Origin: Mycobacterium sp. EPa45
Lineage (GTDB): Bacteria; Actinomycetota; Actinomycetes; Mycobacteriales; Mycobacteriaceae
Direction: 5' to 3'
NCBI RefSeq assembly: GCF_001021385.1
Contig: NZ_CP011773.1
Coordinates: 4,898,001 to 4,962,000, forward strand
Length of the DNA stretch: 64,000 nucleotides
Position numbers and translations under genes: made by a program. The notes beneath the pieces are model-generated. The model was given only the letters and a program-made list of their open reading frames with translations. It ran no database searches and was not told the DNA's origin. The stretch's first letter is position 1, and every line of letters begins with the position of its first letter. Below are positions 8,244 to 16,883 of the stretch, piece by piece.

Positions 8244-9179
8244 TCAGCGCAGGGTGTTCATCGGCGGGCGGTCGGCCAGCGAGACCTTGGTGGTCCGCGG
8301 CAGATACCCGTCGTGCCCGTCGGGCAGGAACTGAGTCAGGCCGATCCCGGAGTCGGTGATGCCGCAGCGCGACAGCAGGGTGGCGATCACCTGACGGCTC
8401 ATCGCGCCCAGCTCGATCAGCGGCCGGTTGCGGTGACTACGTACACCCAGGTTGACCTGCGCGATCGCACCCAACCCCAGCCGGTCGTAGGTGTCGACCA
8501 GCAGGCCGATCTCCACGCCGTAGCCCGGCGCGAACGGCACTGACGTCAGCAGCTCGCGGGTGCCGGCGTACTCACCGCCCAGCGGCTGCAGCACGCAGCC
8601 CAGTTCGGGCCGCAGCGCGGCCAGCAGCGGGCGGGCGACCAACTCGGTGACCCGGCCGCCGCCGTTGGCGTCCTCGCCCTTGCCGACCTTGAGCGGCCGG
8701 CGGTAGAAGCCCTTGACCAGGTGGATCCCGTCGCCGGTCAGCAGCGGGCCGACCAGCCGCGGCACGAACATCGGATCCGGGTCGATGAGATCGGAGTCGA
8801 CGAACACGATGATGTCGCCGCGGGTGGCGGCCAGCGAGCGCCACAGCACCTCGCCCTTGCCCGGCTGCGGCTCGACCTCGGGCACCGCCTGCTCGCGGGT
8901 GACCACGCGGGCGCCGGCGGCGATGGCTTCGATCTCGGTGTCGTCGGTGGAGCCGGAATCGAGCACGATCAGCTCGTCGACCAGGCCACCGAGCAGCGGA
9001 CGGACGCTCTCGATGACCGAACCGACCGTTTCCTCCTCGTTGAGCGCAGGCAGGACGACGGAGATCGTGCGGCCGCGCTTGGCGGCCACGAGTTCGTCGA
9101 TGGTCCAGGTCGGCCGGCTCCAGCTGTGGTCAGACAGCCAGGTGTCGCCGGGAAGTGTGTCGTTGGCGAGTTCGGTCAT
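8244..9179 (-). CDS. gpgS: Glucosyl-3-phosphoglycerate synthase
   Basis: This GT81 enzyme transfers glucose from a nucleotide sugar to 3-phosphoglycerate, the first step of 6-O-methylglucose lipopolysaccharide synthesis. The 311-residue protein has ISVVLPALNEEETVGSVIES (residues 39-58), IVLDSGSTDDT and the metal-binding DSD at 128-130 in VFVDSDLIDPDP. GGEYAGTRELL and the C-terminal VRSHRNRPL also match the family. The ATG at 9179 overlaps the folP2 stop (ATGA), so translation is coupled. It corresponds to Rv1208. Confidence 0.95.
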   Translation of the reverse strand: MTELANDTLPGDTWLSDHSWSRPTWTIDELVAAKRGRTISVVLPALNEEETVGSVIESVRPLLGGLVDELIVLDSGSTDDTEIEAIAAGARVVTREQAVPEVEPQPGKGEVLWRSLAATRGDIIVFVDSDLIDPDPMFVPRLVGPLLTGDGIHLVKGFYRRPLKVGKGEDANGGGRVTELVARPLLAALRPELGCVLQPLGGEYAGTRELLTSVPFAPGYGVEIGLLVDTYDRLGLGAIAQVNLGVRSHRNRPLIELGAMSRQVIATLLSRCGITDSGIGLTQFLPDGHDGYLPRTTKVSLADRPPMNTLR

Positions 9180-10051
9180 GCCAGGCCCCTCACCGTCCGC
9201 GCAGGCGGACGCTCCCCACGGATCGACGCGACCATTTCCAGTACGCGCCGAGTGGGTCCCACCTCGTGCACCCGGAACATCCGGGCTCCGTCGGCAGCGG
9301 CCAAAGCCGTCGCCGCCAGCGTGCCCTCGAGGCGTTGGGTGAGCTCCACACCCAAAGTCTCCCCGACGAAATCTTTGTTGCTGAGCGCCATCAGGACGGG
9401 CCATCCGGTATTAACAAGATCTTTTACGTGGCGCAACAAAGTAAGACCGTGATGAGTGTTTTTGCCGAAATCGTGGGTGGGATCGATCAGGATCGCGTCC
9501 CTGGCCACACCAAGCGCGACGGCGCGTTCGGCCGCCGACGTGACCTCGGCGATGACGTCGTCGACCACTCCGGTGACCGTCGTGCCGTAGTTGACCCGGA
9601 ACGGGCGGGTGCGCGGCGTCGCGCCCCCGGTGTGTGAGCACACCAACCCGGCGCCGAACTCGGCGGCGACCTCGGGCAGCGCGGGATCGGCACCGGCCCA
9701 GGTGTCGTTGATCAGGTCCGCTCCAGCTGCGCAGGCCTGCTTGGCCACGGCCGAACGCCAGGTGTCGACGCTGATCAGCTGGTCGGGGTATTCGCTACGC
9801 AGCCACTCGATGAACGGCACCACGCGGGCGATTTCCTCGTCGGCGTCGACGGTGGAACCCGGCCCGGCCTTGACTCCCCCGACGTCGACGACGTCGGCGC
9901 CCTCGGCGACGACTCGGTGGGCGGCGTCCTTGGCGGCCTCGTCAGTGAACGTCGCGCCCCGGTCGTAGAACGAGTCGGGCGTGCGGTTGACGATCGCCAT
10001 GATCAGCGCGCGATCACCGGCCACCGGCCGGCCGCAGAACGTCGGCTTCAC
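9176..10051 (-). CDS. folP2: Dihydropteroate synthase-like protein FolP2
   Basis: A 291-residue TIM-barrel protein of the DHPS superfamily. The DHPS landmarks are present but altered: NRTPDSF instead of NVTPDSF, DVGGVKAGPGS where active enzymes have GGESTRPG, NDTWAG for NDVTGG, and ALSNKDF where the catalytic SRK motif belongs; DPTHDFGKN and RVHEVG remain. As I recall, the M. tuberculosis counterpart (Rv1207) lacks DHPS activity, and this sequence fits that. Its tight overlap with gpgS suggests a job in glucosylglycerate or methylglucose lipopolysaccharide metabolism, which is inference. Confidence 0.88.
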   Translation of the reverse strand: MKPTFCGRPVAGDRALIMAIVNRTPDSFYDRGATFTDEAAKDAAHRVVAEGADVVDVGGVKAGPGSTVDADEEIARVVPFIEWLRSEYPDQLISVDTWRSAVAKQACAAGADLINDTWAGADPALPEVAAEFGAGLVCSHTGGATPRTRPFRVNYGTTVTGVVDDVIAEVTSAAERAVALGVARDAILIDPTHDFGKNTHHGLTLLRHVKDLVNTGWPVLMALSNKDFVGETLGVELTQRLEGTLAATALAAADGARMFRVHEVGPTRRVLEMVASIRGERPPARTVRGLA

Positions 10052-10075
10052 CCCACCATGGTGCCTGGTCGCGTC

Positions 10076-10135
10076 GAGATCGACGAAATGCGGACTTCCA
10101 CTCGCACTTCTTCGGCGAAATGGCGGTTTGGGCGA
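10076..10135. repeat. Dispersed intergenic repeat, copy B
   Basis: Second copy of the 60-base element at 8169-8228, sharing GAGATCGACG, CTTCCACTCGC and CGAAATG-CGGTTTGGGCG with about 12 mismatches overall. It lies 7 bases past the fadD6 stop in the gap before folP2, the same position relative to its upstream gene as copy A. Confidence 0.7.
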
Positions 10136-10142
10136 ACCTGGC

Positions 10143-11966
10143 CTAGCCCTTGGGGCGGGAGCCGGACGCCACTTCCTCCGGGTATTCGTCGTAGAACGGG
10201 ACGTAGCCCTCGTCGCGGCCCTTCAGCACGTAGAGCGGGTCCTCGATCTTCTCGTCGTCGGTGCCGTAGCCCTGCTTGCGCAGGTCGACTTTGCGGCTCT
10301 TGAACGTCGACGTGGTCTCCAGCGACTCCACGATCCGGATGAACAATGGCACGGCATAACCGGGCAGGTTGCTGTAGACCGTCTCGGCCAGCGCCTTGCC
10401 GTCGAACTCCACCCCGTCGCGCAGCTTGATCGCCGCCATGCCGGCCCGCCCGCCGGTGTCGGGCACCTCGACGCCGAACACCGTGGACTCCTCGACGTTC
10501 TTGTCCTGGCCCAGCGCTGCCTCGACCTGGGTGGTGGCGACGTTCTCGCCCTTCCACCGGAAGGTGTCGCCGAGCCGATCGGCGAAGGCGGCGTGCCGCA
10601 TACCCTGCGGGCTCATCACGTCACCGGTGTTGAACCAGACGTCGCCTTCTTTGAAAGCGTTGCGCACCAACTTCTTTTCGCTGGCTTCCTTGTCGGTGTA
10701 GCCGTCGAAGGGCGAGAGCTTGTTCACCGGACTGATCAGCAGGCCCGGCTGACCGGGCGGCACCTTGCGGACGCGGCCGTTCTCGTCGCGCGCCGGCTCA
10801 CCGGTCTCCGCGTCGTACTCCACATAGGCCAGCGGCGTCGGGCTGATGCCGGTGGTCTTGGGAATGTTGAAGATGTTGATGAACGCGGTGTTGCCCTCGC
10901 TGGCGGCATAGAACTCTGCCACCCGGCCGATGTTGAACCGCTTGGTGAACTCGTCCCAGATCTCCGGGCGCAGCCCGTTGCCCGCGATCACCCGGATCTT
11001 GTGCCGCTGGTCGGTGTCCTTGGGCGGCTGGTTCAGCAGATAGCGGCAGACCTCGCCGATGTAGATGAACGCGGTGGCTTCCATTTGGATGACGTCGTCC
11101 CAGAACCGCGACGCTGAGAACGACTTGCCCAACGCCAGGGTGCCGCCCGCGTTGATCACCGAGGACACCGCGACTGTGAGCGCGTTGTTGTGGTAGAGCG
11201 GCAGCGGGCAGTACAGGGTGTCGTTGCTGTTGAGCCGCAATCCCAATCCGCCGAAAGCGGCCAGCGCACGCAGCCACCGATGGTGCGTCATCACGCTGGC
11301 CTTGGGGTGCCCGGTGGTGCCCGAGGTGAAGATGTAGAAGGCGGTGTCCTTGGCCTGGACCTCCGACGCCGACGCAGGATTGTCCGTCGGCTTGCCTTTG
11401 GCCTGCTCCTCGACATCGTCGATCGTCACCAGTTCGGCGACTTCGGCTCCGCTCTCCTTGATCGGGTCGATCAGGTCGGACTCGGCGATGACGACGGTGG
11501 CATCCAGCAGACCGATGCTGTGCGACAACACATCTCCGCGCTGGTGGTAGTTCAGCATGCCGGCGACCGCGCCGCATTTGACCGCCGCGAGCATCAGCAG
11601 AACGGCGTTGGGTGAGTTGCGCAGCATGATGCCGACGACGTCGCCGCGGCCAACTCCCTTGTCGGCCAACACCGCCGCGAAGCGGTTGGCGGTCTCGTTG
11701 GCTTCGCGGTAGGTGATCTTGTCGTCGCCCATCCGGATGAACACCTTGTCGGCATACTTCGCGGCGCGCTCCTGGAACACCTTTCCGATCGACGTCTTCG
11801 TGGTCGGCAGGGCCAGCAGGCCGGTCAGCGCACCACGCAGAATCACGGGCGCATCCATCACCACCGACGGCAGCCTGGTGGCAAGATCCAGCAGACCGAC
11901 CGAGTGCTTGGCACCCGAGTCTTTCGAACCGGATTCGCCGGATTCGTCAGAACTATTGCTGGCCAT
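10143..11966 (-). CDS. fadD6: Long-chain fatty acyl-CoA synthetase FadD6
   Basis: The enzyme adenylates a fatty acid and transfers it to CoA. The ATG at 11966 is preceded by GGGAGGT, giving 607 residues with a Ser/Asp-rich N-terminal tail (SNSSDESGESGSKDSG). FTSGTTGHPKAS near residue 215 is the AMP-binding P-loop motif; EFYAASEGN, WFNTGD and RFRWKGENVATTQVE-like segments are the later A-motifs. The absence of a clear signal and the LPTTKTSIGKVFQERA start match FadD6/FACS-type enzymes (Rv1206). It opens the folP2-gpgS-DivIVA-like-tagA run, though the LOG gene upstream may share the promoter. Confidence 0.92.
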   Translation of the reverse strand: MASNSSDESGESGSKDSGAKHSVGLLDLATRLPSVVMDAPVILRGALTGLLALPTTKTSIGKVFQERAAKYADKVFIRMGDDKITYREANETANRFAAVLADKGVGRGDVVGIMLRNSPNAVLLMLAAVKCGAVAGMLNYHQRGDVLSHSIGLLDATVVIAESDLIDPIKESGAEVAELVTIDDVEEQAKGKPTDNPASASEVQAKDTAFYIFTSGTTGHPKASVMTHHRWLRALAAFGGLGLRLNSNDTLYCPLPLYHNNALTVAVSSVINAGGTLALGKSFSASRFWDDVIQMEATAFIYIGEVCRYLLNQPPKDTDQRHKIRVIAGNGLRPEIWDEFTKRFNIGRVAEFYAASEGNTAFINIFNIPKTTGISPTPLAYVEYDAETGEPARDENGRVRKVPPGQPGLLISPVNKLSPFDGYTDKEASEKKLVRNAFKEGDVWFNTGDVMSPQGMRHAAFADRLGDTFRWKGENVATTQVEAALGQDKNVEESTVFGVEVPDTGGRAGMAAIKLRDGVEFDGKALAETVYSNLPGYAVPLFIRIVESLETTSTFKSRKVDLRKQGYGTDDEKIEDPLYVLKGRDEGYVPFYDEYPEEVASGSRPKG

Positions 11967-12016
11967 CGGTGCCACCTCCCGTATCTCGCCCGTCCCGCGG
12001 GTCAGCGTAACCCCGG

Positions 12017-12580
12017 TCACGTCCGGGGTGTGCAGGCGTCGAGTGCGGCCTCGACGTCCCTGGCGACCACCAGCCGGTCCAGTGCGGCCGCAGCGACGAA
12101 GCCGGATCCGACGAGAGTTCCCAGCCAGGTGCGCAGACCGTCGTAGTGGCCGCCGGGATCGAGCAACACCACCGGCTTTGCATGCATACCCAGGTACCCC
12201 GCGGTCCAAGTTTCGAAAAGTTCCTCCAGCGTGCCGATCCCGCCCGGAAGTGTGAGGAAGGCGTCGCTGCGGTCTTCCATGACTTGTTTGCGCTGCCGCA
12301 TGGTGTCGGTGACGATCAGCTCGTCGGCCTCGACGTCGGCCAGCTCACGGTGCACCAGAGCCTTCGGGATGACACCGACGGTCCGGCCGCCGTGCGATCG
12401 TGCGCCCTCGGCCACGGACCCCATCGCCGAGACGTTGCCGCCACCGGACACCAGCGTCCAGCCGCGATCCGCGATCGCCTCGCCCACCCGGCGGGCGAGG
12501 TCGAGCAGGTCGGGGTGGCGCGGTCCGGATGCGCAGTAGACGCACACGGCCCACTCGTCGTCGCGGTTCTCCGGTTCCAC
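12017..12580 (-). CDS. LOG family cytokinin riboside 5'-monophosphate phosphoribohydrolase-like protein
   Basis: A 187-residue protein of the LOG/TIGR00730 family, starting at GTG. Key motifs are SGGGN (45-49), MRQRK (94-98) and PGGIGTLEE (112-120), which form the nucleotide-monophosphate phosphoribohydrolase site. These enzymes release a free base from N6-modified AMP. The M. tuberculosis counterpart (Rv1205) was linked to cytokinin production, from memory. It lies 50 bases upstream of fadD6 on the same strand. Confidence 0.9.
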   Translation of the reverse strand: MEPENRDDEWAVCVYCASGPRHPDLLDLARRVGEAIADRGWTLVSGGGNVSAMGSVAEGARSHGGRTVGVIPKALVHRELADVEADELIVTDTMRQRKQVMEDRSDAFLTLPGGIGTLEELFETWTAGYLGMHAKPVVLLDPGGHYDGLRTWLGTLVGSGFVAAAALDRLVVARDVEAALDACTPRT

Positions 12581-12639
12581 ACCGGCAAACCTAACGCAGC
12601 CGATTTGCGGCTATTGCCGTGCCGGTGCGGCCCGGCAAA

Positions 12640-12645
12640 TAAAGT
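12640..12645 (+). promoter_or_regulatory. -10 box for a likely leaderless transcript
   Basis: TAAAGT fits the TANNNT -10 consensus. It lies 6 bases before the ATG at 12652, so transcription would begin at the start codon itself. The absence of a purine-rich ribosome site before this gene agrees with a leaderless mRNA, which is frequent in mycobacteria. Confidence 0.5.
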
Positions 12646-12651
12646 CCGGCT

Positions 12652-14721
12652 ATGCCGAATCGGTGGCCTCTCGTGCCGCGCCAGTCCCTGGATGACGCGA
12701 TCGAACTGCTCGAGAGCCATCGCGGTCTGGCCTTGGTCGGCGCCGACGGGACCGGGAAGACGACGCTCGCCGGCCACATCGCCGAGCGACTCGGCGAGAA
12801 GAACCCGGTCCGGGTGAAAGCCACCGCGACGCAGGCCGCAGTGCCGTTCGGAGCGTTCGGCCCACTGGTCGAGGTCCACGAGGTAGGCAAACCGGCGGCG
12901 CTGATCCACTCGGCACTGGAATCCCTACTCGCTCAAGCCGAGAGCACGCTGATCATCGTCGACGACGCCCAGCTGCTCGACCCGCTGTCGGCCAGTCTGG
13001 TCTACCACTTGGCGCGGCACGACTCGGCGCGGCTGATCGTCACGGTGCGGGCGGGCGCGACAGTGCAATCGGCAGTGACCGCGCTGTGGGCGGACGCCCT
13101 GCTGGCCATGCTCGACATCGGCCCGTTCGACGAGGACGAAACACGTTCTGTGCTAGCCGAATTGGGCCAGACCCTGGGTGACGAGTACCGCCGCACCGGT
13201 GGCAATCCACTGGAATTGCGACTGCACCTACAGACCCGCTCGGCGGCAACGTCGCTGGAGCCCCTCGTCGACGCGTTTTTGGCCGAGCTGCCGGTCGCGG
13301 CGCGTACCGCCCTGGGCTACTTGGCCGTGCATGAGCCGCTCTCCCGCGACGATCTGGTCGCGCTCACTTCTGCCGAGGCCGTCGATCAGGCCGAAAATAC
13401 CGGAGCCGCGGAGCTATTCGAATCGGCGGTGTATGCCGGACACCCACTGTTCGTCGAGCGGGTGGCACTGGAGACTGACCCGACCGATGCCCGGCGGTTG
13501 CGCACCGAGATCCTGGGCCAGCTCGCCACCCAGCCCTACCGCCACCTGGGTGACCGCCTCGGCCGCGCCGTGCTGGCGCTGGACAGCGACTCCCCCGAGT
13601 CTGTGGACGATGTGGTGACCTCGGCTCAACAGGCGTTGCGGCTCGGGGATCTCGTCCTGAGCGAACGGCTCGCCGGCGCAGCGCTGCAGCGCTGCGAACG
13701 CTTCGATGCGCGACTTGCGCTGAGCTACGCGCTGGCTTGGCAGGGCCGCGGCCGGGAAGCGGATTCCGTTCTGGCCGAAGTGGAGGCCGCCGGATTGTCC
13801 GAAGCCGAGGTGATGGCGTGGGCGCTGCCGCGGGCGGCCAATCAGTTCTGGATGCTGTCCGAACCCGAGCGCGCGACCGCATTCCTGCAGAACACCCGCA
13901 AACAGATCAGCACGACGGCGGCCCGACTGACGCTGGATGCACTCTCCGCCACCTTCGCGATGAACGCCGGCAACGTGGCGCGCGCGCTCGAGATCGCGGG
14001 CGGGGTACTGGCCGACCCGGAAGCCGAAGACATGGCGGTCGCATGGGCCGCCAGCGCGTCGGCGCTGTGCTCGGCGCGGATGGGCCGCTTCGATCAGGTG
14101 GACGCACTGGTACAGCGGGCGCTGGACGCCGAGCATCCCGGGCTGCTGCGATTCACCGTCGGCCTGGCGCAGACGACGAAGCTGCTGATGACCGGGCAGG
14201 CCGACGCTGCGCTGGAGGTTGCAGGTGAGTTCACCGACTTCGCCGAGCTGGCGCAGCCGGGGCGCTCGATCGGTGAGGTGCTGTTGGCGCAGGTGCTGAT
14301 CGCGCAGAACGATCCGGCGGGTGCAGTACGGCTACTGGTCCCGGCCGCGGCGACGCTGGAGCGCACCGGTTACTCGTGGGGTCCGCTGTCGCTGATGTAC
14401 CTGACCACCGCGCTGGCCCAGCAGGGCGAGATCGCCGAGTCGGCCAAGGTGCTCAGCCGCGCCGACGCGAGGCATGGCACCAAGTCGGCGTTGTTCGCTC
14501 CCGAGCTCGGCGTGGCGCGCGCGTGGCGGCTGGCCACCGTGGGCGACGGCACGCACGGGGCGATCGACGCTGCGCGCGAAGCCGCCCGCGCCGCCGAGCG
14601 CAGCGGTCAGCTGGGGGTTGCGGTGTGGGCATGGAACGAGGCGGCGCGACTCGGCGATACGCAGGCCGCCGGCGCGATCTCGAAGCTGGCGGAGACGGTG
14701 GACTGCGCGTTCACCCGGTGA
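12652..14721 (+). CDS. STAND-type AAA ATPase without DNA-binding domain (Rv1204c-like)
   Basis: The 689-residue protein has a Walker A loop GADGTGKTT (residues 30-38) and Walker [11 protein letters not shown] (100-109), followed by sensor-like and winged regions and a long alpha-helical repeat domain from about residue 270 rich in ALxxA pairs. This layout matches LuxR/MalT-like signal-transduction ATPases, but the protein ends at [11 protein letters not shown] with no LuxR helix-turn-helix. It probably switches by nucleotide exchange; its partner and target are unknown. Its 3' end overlaps the convergent dapE by 11 bases. Confidence 0.78.
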   Translation: MPNRWPLVPRQSLDDAIELLESHRGLALVGADGTGKTTLAGHIAERLGEKNPVRVKATATQAAVPFGAFGPLVEVHEVGKPAALIHSALESLLAQAESTLIIVDDAQLLDPLSASLVYHLARHDSARLIVTVRAGATVQSAVTALWADALLAMLDIGPFDEDETRSVLAELGQTLGDEYRRTGGNPLELRLHLQTRSAATSLEPLVDAFLAELPVAARTALGYLAVHEPLSRDDLVALTSAEAVDQAENTGAAELFESAVYAGHPLFVERVALETDPTDARRLRTEILGQLATQPYRHLGDRLGRAVLALDSDSPESVDDVVTSAQQALRLGDLVLSERLAGAALQRCERFDARLALSYALAWQGRGREADSVLAEVEAAGLSEAEVMAWALPRAANQFWMLSEPERATAFLQNTRKQISTTAARLTLDALSATFAMNAGNVARALEIAGGVLADPEAEDMAVAWAASASALCSARMGRFDQVDALVQRALDAEHPGLLRFTVGLAQTTKLLMTGQADAALEVAGEFTDFAELAQPGRSIGEVLLAQVLIAQNDPAGAVRLLVPAAATLERTGYSWGPLSLMYLTTALAQQGEIAESAKVLSRADARHGTKSALFAPELGVARAWRLATVGDGTHGAIDAAREAARAAERSGQLGVAVWAWNEAARLGDTQAAGAISKLAETVDCAFTR

Positions 14722-15775
14722 GGTAGCGCCGCAGCGTCTTGGTGACGGCGGTGATCTGAGCCAGTGCCACCCGTTCGTCGCGCTTATGGGCCAGGTTGGG
14801 ATCGCCGGGGCCGTAGTTCACCGCGGGGATGCCCAGCGCGGCGAACCGGGCGACGTCGGTCCAGCCGTACTTGGCCCGCACCATTCCGTCGGCGGCCGTC
14901 ACCAGCGCCGCCGCGGCGGGGTGGTTCAGACCGGGCAGCGCACCGGCGGCCACATCGGTCTGTTCCAGGCGCACGTCGAGTCCGTCGAACACCTCGCGCA
15001 CGTGGGCGAGGGCCTGTTCCGGTGAGCGGTCGGGGGCGAAGCGGAAGTTGACGGTCAGGTCGGCCGCGTCGGGAATGACGTTGCCGGCGACGCCGCCCTC
15101 GATCCGCACCGCCGACAGGCCTTCGCGGTAGGTGCAGCCGTCGATGTCGACGATGCGGGCATCGTAGGCCGCGAGCCGGTCGAGCACCGCGCCCAGTTTG
15201 TGAATTGCGTTGTCGCCCAGCCAAGAACGGGCCGAGTGCGCCCGGGTTCCGGTCGCCGAGATCACCACCCGCAGGGTGCCCTGGCAACCGGCCTCGATGT
15301 AACCGCCGGAGGGCTCGCCCAGAATCGCGACGTCGGCCTGCAGCCAGTCCGGGAGGTCACGCTCGATGCGGTTCAGTCCGTTGGCGGAGGCCTCGATCTC
15401 CTCGCAGTCGTACATGATCAGGGTGATGTCGTGGGCCGGCTCGGCGATCGTGGCGGCCAGGTGCAGGAACACCGCATCACCGGACTTCATGTCCGATGTG
15501 CCGCAGCCGTACAGGTGGTCACCGTCGAACACCGACGGCACGTTGTCGGCGATCGGGACGGTGTCGAGGTGGCCGGCCAGCACCACCCGGGACGGCAGGC
15601 CGAAGTTCGTGCGCGCCAGCACCGCGTCGCCGTTGCGGATGACTTCGTAGCCTCTCGCCTGCTCGCGCAGCGCGGACTCGACCTCGTCGGCGATCCGCGC
15701 CTCATCGCGCGACACGCTCGGGATGTCGACGAGGGCGGCGGTCAGCGCGATCGGGTCGGCGCTCAGGTCTAACAC
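14711..15775 (-). CDS. dapE: Succinyl-diaminopimelate desuccinylase
   Basis: This zinc enzyme removes succinate from N-succinyl-LL-diaminopimelate in the lysine/DAP pathway. From the GTG at 15775 it is 354 residues beginning [20 protein letters not shown], matching the length of the M. tuberculosis enzyme (Rv1202). Metal ligands are visible: H69 and D71 in GHLDTVP, D95-region in GTSDMKSGD, and the EE pair 125-126 in YDCEEIEA. The peptidase dimerisation domain lies in the middle. It is divergent from dapD, which makes the succinylated precursor. Confidence 0.94.
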   Translation of the reverse strand: MLDLSADPIALTAALVDIPSVSRDEARIADEVESALREQARGYEVIRNGDAVLARTNFGLPSRVVLAGHLDTVPIADNVPSVFDGDHLYGCGTSDMKSGDAVFLHLAATIAEPAHDITLIMYDCEEIEASANGLNRIERDLPDWLQADVAILGEPSGGYIEAGCQGTLRVVISATGTRAHSARSWLGDNAIHKLGAVLDRLAAYDARIVDIDGCTYREGLSAVRIEGGVAGNVIPDAADLTVNFRFAPDRSPEQALAHVREVFDGLDVRLEQTDVAAGALPGLNHPAAAALVTAADGMVRAKYGWTDVARFAALGIPAVNYGPGDPNLAHKRDERVALAQITAVTKTLRRYLTG

Positions 15776-15822
15776 AACTGACCAGGCTAGCGGGCAAGCG
15801 CGATGCATTACCGTGGAGCACC

Positions 15823-16767
15823 GTGACTTCTGCTGCCGGCGTCGGATTGGCCACCATCACCGAGGACGGAACCGTCCTCGACACCTGGTTCCCGGATCCC
15901 GAACTGGGTGCCTACAGCCCGTCGGGCAGCGTCCGGCTCTCGGTCGCCGAGGTGCCCGATGACCTGGCCGCCGTGGCCGGCCCCGATGCCGCGCGCGGAG
16001 TCGAGACGATCGTCGTGCGCACGGTGATCGAGGACCTGGGCGACAAGCCGCTCGACACGTATGACGCCTACCTGAGGCTGCACCTGCTGTCGCATCGGCT
16101 CGTCGAGCCGCACGGGCTCAACCTCGACGGCATCTTCGGCGTGTTGACCAACGTGGTGTGGACGAACTTCGGGCCGTGCCAGATCGAGGGCTTCGAGGAT
16201 GTCCGGCTGCGGCTGCGCAGTCGCGGCACCGTGACGGTCTTCGGCGTCGACAAGTTCCCGCGCATGGTCGACTACGTGATGCCGACCGGAGTGCGGATCG
16301 CCGACGCCGACCGGGTGCGCCTCGGTGCGCACCTGGCGCCCGGCACCACGGTCATGCACGAGGGGTTCGTGAACTTCAACGCCGGCACGCTGGGCGCGTC
16401 GATGGTGGAGGGCCGCATCTCGGCCGGTGTGGTGGTCGGCGACGGCTCCGACGTCGGCGGCGGCGCATCGATCATGGGCACGTTGTCCGGCGGTGGCACG
16501 CAGGTGATCTCGGTGGGCAAGCGCTGCCTGCTCGGCGCCAATGCGGGTCTGGGCATCTCGCTGGGCGACGACTGCATCATCGAGGCCGGCCTCTACGTGA
16601 CGGCGGGCACCAAGGTCACCACCCCGGACGGGACGACGGTCAAGGCCCGCGAACTGTCCGGCGCGAACAACCTTCTGTTCCGGCGCAATTCGGTGACCGG
16701 TGCGGTCGAGGTGGTGGCTCGGGACGGTCAGGGCATCGCGCTGAACGAGGCCCTGCACGCCAACTAG
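15823..16767 (+). CDS. dapD: Tetrahydrodipicolinate N-succinyltransferase
   Basis: The enzyme succinylates tetrahydrodipicolinate with succinyl-CoA. The 314-residue protein starts at GTG, 4 bases after GGAG. The C-terminal half is a left-handed beta-helix: [34 protein letters not shown] and [16 protein letters not shown], with [20 protein letters not shown]. It is the actinobacterial type of DapD (Rv1201c). A minus-strand partner, dapE, starts 47 bases away, so a short divergent promoter controls two steps of the same pathway. Confidence 0.94.
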   Translation: MTSAAGVGLATITEDGTVLDTWFPDPELGAYSPSGSVRLSVAEVPDDLAAVAGPDAARGVETIVVRTVIEDLGDKPLDTYDAYLRLHLLSHRLVEPHGLNLDGIFGVLTNVVWTNFGPCQIEGFEDVRLRLRSRGTVTVFGVDKFPRMVDYVMPTGVRIADADRVRLGAHLAPGTTVMHEGFVNFNAGTLGASMVEGRISAGVVVGDGSDVGGGASIMGTLSGGGTQVISVGKRCLLGANAGLGISLGDDCIIEAGLYVTAGTKVTTPDGTTVKARELSGANNLLFRRNSVTGAVEVVARDGQGIALNEALHAN

Positions 16768-16871
16768 CTCGTCGACCGCGCTCGACTGTGCGGTTTCATC
16801 CGCGACTCGCCGCTCATCGGGTATGACGACGCACGTTCGTCGCGCCCGCGTGTGAAACATCACCGCTCGGG

Positions 16872-16877
16872 TATAGG
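16872..16877 (+). promoter_or_regulatory. Probable -10 box of malQ, leaderless
   Basis: TATAGG lies 6 bases before the GTG start of malQ at 16884. This spacing puts the transcription start at or next to the start codon, and no ribosome binding site is visible in the six bases between. The last base deviates from the TANNNT consensus. Confidence 0.4.
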
Positions 16878-16883
16878 TGCAGC

